The notes under the pieces: generated by a model | What the model saw: only the letters and a program-made list of their open reading frames with translations | What the model was told of the DNA's origin: nothing | The model's database searches: none | Program-made: the position numbers and the translations under genes | NCBI RefSeq assembly: GCF_029582805.1 | Contig: NZ_JAKKUT010000002.1 | Coordinates: 582,001-646,000 of the forward strand | DNA: 64,000 nucleotides | Reading direction: 5' to 3' | From: Candidatus Synechococcus calcipolaris G9 | GTDB lineage: Bacteria > Cyanobacteriota > Cyanobacteriia > Thermosynechococcales > Thermosynechococcaceae | In this document: in pieces, positions 59,358 to 64,000 of the stretch | Position numbering within the stretch: the stretch's first letter is position 1 | How the letters are laid out: every line of letters begins with the position of its first letter

Positions 59358-59481
59358 ACTCCCCTCTTACCCACAACTGGTTTCTTACACTGTGCTTGTA
59401 GCTTATCTGAAACCACGATTGTGGGAAACATAGTGGCAAAAATCCTTAGGGATTCTAGATATGGATCTGGGTATCAATTCC

Positions 59482-60678
59482 TCACCCTAGTCCCTCTAGG
59501 TAATCTTGCACCTGATGGCGACGCTGGGGTTGGCGCAATTTTTGCAGGGCGCGATGTTCAATCTGACGAACCCGTTCCCGAGAGAGGCCAACCTGTTTAC
59601 CCGTTTCCGTTAAGGAGCAGGCAGATTCCTGTCCTAAGCCAAACCGGAGAACAATGACTTGCCGCTCCCGATCGCTCAGATCACTCAACAGTTGGCGGAT
59701 ATCCTGTTGGAGAGCTTCCTGAACCAGTCGGGCATCGGGAGAAATCTCCGTTGTTTCTAGCAGATCTTGCAATTCAGTATCCTTATCTTTGCCCACCTTG
59801 GTTTCTAGGGAAATGGCGCGGGGTACCCGTCCGAGGGTGTCACGGACATCCTCCACTGTCACATTCAACTCTGCGGCAATATCCTTCAAGGTGGGTGTAC
59901 GGCCATGGGTTTGGGATAATTGACGTTGAGCTTTTTTGATCCGGTTGAGTTTTTCTACCACATGAACCGGTAAGCGGATGGTACGACTTTGGCTGGCGAT
60001 CGCCCGGGTAATACTTTGGCGAATCCACCAGTAGGAATAGGTACTAAAACGATAGCCCTTGGACGGATCAAACTTTTCTACGGCCCGCTCTAGCCCTAAA
60101 TTACCCTCTTGAATTAAATCTAGGAACTCAACTCCCCGATGCTGATACTTTTTGGCCACGGAAACCACTAAACGCAGATTGGCATTCATGAGGCGATGTT
60201 TAGCGGCTATCCCCTGTTTTTGAATCACCTCTAGTTCCGCCACGGAGATCCCCAAGGCTTGGGCCCAGACAGCTTGACCTTGATGGAGGAATTGGCGCAG
60301 TTCCATCACCGACAGATGGGCAGCTATGGCCCACTGCTCTAAGGAAGGGCGTTGCCCCCGTTGACTGGCCAGGCGATCGTGAATCTGCCACAGGTCTTGG
60401 AGGTGGGCCAAGGTGGAATTTCCGGCTTTAATGCGCCGATCTCGTTCTCCTAAAGCATCTTGATAACGCTTTACCCGCTGGGCTTGGGTAATTTCCTCGG
60501 CATGATTCAATAGGCGAACTCGGCCAATTTCACGGAGATAGACACGCACCAGATCCGTCGTTTGCCGCTGGGTTGCCAGGGCTTCTGGGCCATCTAAAGG
60601 ATAGGAAATGTCTAAGCTTGCTAAGTCCATGGGGGAACAGGTTGATGGTAGTTCAGGCATTGAAATTGAATGAATCAT
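59482..60678 (-). CDS. Group 2 sigma-70 factor, SigC-like
   Basis: About 398 residues from the ATG at 60678 (MIHSISMPELP); the ATG at 60660 and upstream ATG at 60819 are alternatives. Region 1.2 is TTDLVRVYLREIGRVRLL, region 2 includes NLRLVVSVAKKYQHRGVEFLDLIQEGNLGLERAVEKFDPSKGYRFSTYSYWWIRQSITRA, and region 4 ends with LSRERVRQIEHRALQKLR. The length and the long stretch between regions 1.2 and 2.1 suit SigC, which acts in stationary phase and heat. SigC rather than another group 2 factor is a reasoned guess. Confidence 0.82.
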   Translation of the reverse strand: MIHSISMPELPSTCSPMDLASLDISYPLDGPEALATQRQTTDLVRVYLREIGRVRLLNHAEEITQAQRVKRYQDALGERDRRIKAGNSTLAHLQDLWQIHDRLASQRGQRPSLEQWAIAAHLSVMELRQFLHQGQAVWAQALGISVAELEVIQKQGIAAKHRLMNANLRLVVSVAKKYQHRGVEFLDLIQEGNLGLERAVEKFDPSKGYRFSTYSYWWIRQSITRAIASQSRTIRLPVHVVEKLNRIKKAQRQLSQTHGRTPTLKDIAAELNVTVEDVRDTLGRVPRAISLETKVGKDKDTELQDLLETTEISPDARLVQEALQQDIRQLLSDLSDRERQVIVLRFGLGQESACSLTETGKQVGLSRERVRQIEHRALQKLRQPQRRHQVQDYLEGLG

Positions 60679-60897
60679 GAATGGATTACCCACAGAAACG
60701 GGACACGGAATAGGTGATGGCGTGATGGAGCAAAACGCTTTTTTCTTACTATTTAACTTAAGCTGTTTAATAGAGGCAGACCGTGACCCCACCGGAGGGA
60801 TGGGTGTGATGTTGATCAATAGGATGGTCGAGCCTACCTGACCTAGTGCGACCTAGAACAACAATTAACTCACCCCGAGAATGGAGTACGGCTGACA

Positions 60898-61404
60898 ATG
60901 GCCTGGGAAATTGAACGTAAATTTTTAGTCCAAAGCGATCGCTGGCAGGATGATGCCGATGTCGGTATTGCCTATGCCCAGGGCTATCTGTCCACTCATC
61001 CAGATCGGAGTGTGCGGGTGCGGATTGCCGGCGATCGCGGCTATTTAACTATTAAGGGAAAAAGCGAGGGACTACGCCGCCGGGAGTTTAATTACGCCAT
61101 TCCGGTGGATGAGGCCTGGGATTTACTGGAGCATTTGTGCCCACCCCCCCTCATTGAAAAAACACGCTATCGATTACCGTTGGGGGATGTGGTTTGGGAA
61201 ATTGATGAATTTGCGGGAGACAACGAAGGGCTAATTATTGCGGAAGTGGAATTGAACCACCCAGAGCAAACCCTCTCCTTGCCGGACTGGTTGGGGGAAG
61301 AAGTGACCCATGATCCCCGTTACTATAATGCCCAACTCAGTCAAATTCCCTATCGCCAGTGGGATGATCCTATGGGGTATCCTGAATCCGCTCCCACCAA
61401 ATAG
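60898..61404 (+). CDS. CYTH-domain triphosphate hydrolase
   Basis: A 168-residue CYTH/TTM protein with the N-terminal ExExK motif (EIERKFLV) and RVRIAGDRGYLTIKGKSEG as the tunnel strands. Enzymes of this group hydrolyse tripolyphosphate or related triphosphates, with a metal ion. It is the last core gene before the NACHT gene; 130 bases separate them. Confidence 0.9.
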   Translation: MAWEIERKFLVQSDRWQDDADVGIAYAQGYLSTHPDRSVRVRIAGDRGYLTIKGKSEGLRRREFNYAIPVDEAWDLLEHLCPPPLIEKTRYRLPLGDVVWEIDEFAGDNEGLIIAEVELNHPEQTLSLPDWLGEEVTHDPRYYNAQLSQIPYRQWDDPMGYPESAPTK

Positions 61405-61534
61405 TTAGTTTAGTCTGCTCCGACTGTTAGGAGGGGCAACTTAGTAACTACTGCTTTAGACAAGGTGTAAGGACATCAAACCCTTTGTAAAAGGTTATCC
61501 TTGAGAAAGAGTTTTGTCCTCATCGCTGTTAAGT

Positions 61535-64000
61535 ATGTCGAAACAGACCTATAGCTGGAAACGTTTTTGGTGCCCTCGATCAGGTACCATAAATCTAGCT
61601 GACGGTGGTTTTCTATATGATCCAGATACAGAATGGGGCAAGGCGTGTAATCCAGACTTAGTCAGTTTAGAGGCGATCGCTGATGTTCCATGCCTGGTTC
61701 TATTAGGGGAACCCGGTATCGGCAAGTCTCAGGAGCTAGAGAACCTTAAAGCTTTTACAGACACGAAAATCTGCGATTCCAGTCAAGTTTTAGAACTAAA
61801 CCTTCGATCCTGTACCAATCTAAAGGAAGATCTGTTCAAAGATGAAACCTTTACTGATTGGCTAAAGGGTAGTTGTCACCTCTATTTGTTCCTAGATAGC
61901 CTTGATGAAGGGATTTTGAACATCCCGACTCTCGCAGCAGGCTTAGTTGATGAGCTTAAGAAATCCAAATATCAGAATCATATCGATCGTCTTCATCTCC
62001 GTTTAGCATGTCGAACGTTTGTATTTCCAGCAATTTTAGAAGAGGGGCTAAAGCATCTTTGGAAAGAAGCTAACTTTGCAATTTATGAGTTAGCCCCACT
62101 TCGCCGTATAGACATTATCGAAGCCGCGAAAGCTGAAGGACTTTCTTCTGATGATTTTCTAAAGGAAATTGATCAGAAAGATGTTGTGCCACTGGCAATC
62201 AAACCAATCACTTTAGGTTTTTTGCTGAATACCTATCGTAAACATAATGGTCAGTTTCCGCCTAACCAGAAGCTGTATGAACTTTACCTTGAGGGATGCC
62301 AAGAGCTATGTGCTGAACCGAAGGATAAAGAGCGTCATCCGCTAAGGTCAGTAAGTCATCTGGTTCCCGAAAAGCGTCTAATAGTTGCGGCTCGTATTGC
62401 TGCAATTACAATTTTTGCGAACCGATTTGCAATATGGTTAGGCAGCAGAGCTGATATACCTGATGAGGACGTATTTCTCAATAATCTCTATGGTGACTAT
62501 GAAAAGATAAATGGAAGTCCGTTTGAGATTACCAATAAAGTTATTAATGAGGTTTTAGATACTGGTTTATTCTCATCCCGTGGGTTGCATCGAATGGGAT
62601 GGGCACATCAAACCTATGCTGAATTTCTAGCCGCTTGGTATTTGACCCAGCACGAAACACCTCTAGCACAGATAAGAAATTTAATCTTTTCATCTGAAGA
62701 TCCAAATCATAAACTGATTCCTCAGCTTCATGAAACAGCGGCATGGCTAGCTAGCATGAGGTTAGATGTGCTTCAAGAGATCATCAAAACAGATCCAGAT
62801 GTTCTTTTGCAAACTGATGTGCCTACTGATGCAGAGATCAGAGCATCTATTGTAGAGAACTTGTTGAAACAGTATGAAGAAGGAAAACTATTTGATAGAG
62901 GTGGAAATAACTATCACAACTACGCGAAGCTCAAGCATTCTGGATTGGTTGAGCAATTACGCCCTTATATCTGTGATTCCAGTAAGAAGGTTGATGCACG
63001 AGATCTAGCGATCGATATTGCTGAAGTTTGTGAAATCTCTGAGCTTCAGGATGAGTTAGCAGAACTCGCTCTTGACTCAACACAATCAATCTATTTGAGA
63101 GTGAGCGCAGCTAATGCAATTTGTTCAGTTGGTAATGCAACTACGAGATTGAAGCTAAAGCCGCTTGCGACTGAACGATTGCCAGAGGATAAGGACGGTC
63201 GGCTTAAGGGATATGCTTTGAAAGCTGTTTGGCCAGATCATTTGACAGTAGAGGAATTATTTCAAACTCTGACTCGACCAAAGAAGAGGAACTTTTTTGG
63301 TGGCTATCAATGGTTTATTAACCATGAGTTAGTTCCGCAACTTCGGTCAGAACACTTGGTGGTTGCTCTTGATTGGCTTAAAGGACAAGGTCTACGATGC
63401 TTTGGACATCCATTTGAGGAATTTGGAGATGCCCTTCTCTTCAAAGCATGGGAAAACTTCGATTTACCTGGAGTAGCAGAAAGTTTCACTCAAGTAGCTC
63501 TAGTCCAGTGGGAAGAGCATCAGAAGATTATTACCTATAATAGACAGCTACAAGAGCAATTTGCTTCTTCGCTTTTGCACGATAGCAAAAAACGACGTAC
63601 TCTAATCGAGCAAGCTGTTTTGGCTATTTCAGGAACAGGAAAAGATCCATTCTTTCTATTAAGCTCCTTAACAGAAGCTATTTTGGTTTCAGAAGATATT
63701 TTCTGGATGCTTGAAAAACTCCAAACTTCTAATGGTGAAGCGGCTCAGAAAATTTGGGCACAACTGATTCAGTGGAGTTTCAACCGCCAGAATGTCAATC
63801 AAATAGATGCAATTATTGTAGCCACTGAGACTAATAATATTTTGCAAGAAGTTTTTTCATCTTACTTTGCGCCTATTGAGCTAAATTCATCTCAAGTTAA
63901 AAAAATGAGGGTTGATCACCTCAGAGTGGAAGAAATGCAAGCGCATAGACAAAATCCTCCTTTGCTAGATCCACCACCCAGAGAACGAGTCCTCCAAGTT
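61535..64000 (+). CDS. NACHT-type STAND NTPase, cut by the window end
   Basis: Open frame of at least 822 codons with no stop before the window ends. A short N-terminus (57 residues, no TIR, CARD or nuclease domain) leads to Walker A GEPGIGKS (58-65). Walker B LFLDSLDEG has Asp121, Asp124 and Glu125, the NACHT form. RLACRTF follows as sensor. AHQTYAEFLAAWYL (357-370) is the conserved segment near the end of NACHT modules. From about residue 400 on the protein looks like helical HEAT-type repeats. Such proteins are often phage sensors in prokaryotes (Avs, bNACHT). With no N-terminal effector, the effector is C-terminal, separate or absent; defence is inference. Confidence 0.85.
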   Translation, partial: MSKQTYSWKRFWCPRSGTINLADGGFLYDPDTEWGKACNPDLVSLEAIADVPCLVLLGEPGIGKSQELENLKAFTDTKICDSSQVLELNLRSCTNLKEDLFKDETFTDWLKGSCHLYLFLDSLDEGILNIPTLAAGLVDELKKSKYQNHIDRLHLRLACRTFVFPAILEEGLKHLWKEANFAIYELAPLRRIDIIEAAKAEGLSSDDFLKEIDQKDVVPLAIKPITLGFLLNTYRKHNGQFPPNQKLYELYLEGCQELCAEPKDKERHPLRSVSHLVPEKRLIVAARIAAITIFANRFAIWLGSRADIPDEDVFLNNLYGDYEKINGSPFEITNKVINEVLDTGLFSSRGLHRMGWAHQTYAEFLAAWYLTQHETPLAQIRNLIFSSEDPNHKLIPQLHETAAWLASMRLDVLQEIIKTDPDVLLQTDVPTDAEIRASIVENLLKQYEEGKLFDRGGNNYHNYAKLKHSGLVEQLRPYICDSSKKVDARDLAIDIAEVCEISELQDELAELALDSTQSIYLRVSAANAICSVGNATTRLKLKPLATERLPEDKDGRLKGYALKAVWPDHLTVEELFQTLTRPKKRNFFGGYQWFINHELVPQLRSEHLVVALDWLKGQGLRCFGHPFEEFGDALLFKAWENFDLPGVAESFTQVALVQWEEHQKIITYNRQLQEQFASSLLHDSKKRRTLIEQAVLAISGTGKDPFFLLSSLTEAILVSEDIFWMLEKLQTSNGEAAQKIWAQLIQWSFNRQNVNQIDAIIVATETNNILQEVFSSYFAPIELNSSQVKKMRVDHLRVEEMQAHRQNPPLLDPPPRERVLQV

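Overview
This window is a chromosome segment of a cyanobacterium. Direct evidence: the phycobilisome core-membrane linker ApcE, the photosynthetic NDH-1 genes ndhA-ndhI-ndhG-ndhE, Ycf35 and Ycf46 homologues, a high-light-inducible (Hli) protein, a CCB1-like protein, a group 2 sigma factor, and many copies of the cyanobacterial octamer GCGATCGC (HIP1). ApcE has four linker repeats, which fits a five-cylinder phycobilisome core. Together with an intein-bearing B12-dependent ribonucleotide reductase this suggests a unicellular Thermosynechococcus/Synechococcus PCC 6312-like lineage; the exact genus is inference.

Layout. 1-2.26 kb: a two-gene accessory module (ParA-like ATPase and HEPN protein) with features of an integron gene cassette. 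2.26-6.5 kb: mlaE-type permease, DUF3172, an RRM protein, gatC, an ExbD-like protein, rsmD and a LysM/LytM envelope protein. 6.6-8.4 kb: a scar where an IS630 element sits inside a decayed IS3-family element, then tRNA-Tyr. 8.6-21.6 kb: cbiD-aroQ, two tiny genes absent from normal ORF length cut-offs, a sugar permease, mreBCD, cobT, an FAD monooxygenase, nrdJ with an intein, and an ABC ATPase with an M23 peptidase. 21.6-28.2 kb: a zinc-ribbon protein, a dead ISAs1 transposase, ilvE and a polysaccharide cluster (Wzy-like protein and three glycosyltransferases). 28.2-35.3 kb: housekeeping genes (lapA-like, gloB, sppA, secG, pyk, hli, livF-like, ferredoxin). 35.35-36.07 kb: a toxin-antitoxin pair enclosed by 21-bp direct repeats. 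36.2-43 kb: ndhAIGE, an HNH nuclease fragment and apcE. 43.2-61.4 kb: phhB, CCB1-like, GH57, thrC-moaD-like, nupC, an IS982 remnant, dapL, hom, an ion channel, SpoIID-like, comM, ycf35, ycf46, RHH, argF, sigC-like and a CYTH enzyme. 61.5 kb to the end: a large NACHT-type STAND NTPase, cut by the window edge.

How the genes work together. Several genes converge on cobalamin: cbiD and cobT make it, nrdJ uses it, and the CbiO-like ATPase could belong to metal or vitamin uptake. mreBCD and the two LytM-type proteins concern cell shape and wall. dapL, hom, thrC and argF are amino-acid synthesis genes. ndhAIGE and apcE serve photosynthetic electron flow and light harvesting.

The accessory parts are the most interesting: the ParA-HEPN cassette on the left, the repeat-bounded toxin-antitoxin module in the middle, and the NACHT NTPase on the right. 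All three resemble defence or stability functions and interrupt an otherwise ordinary core genome.
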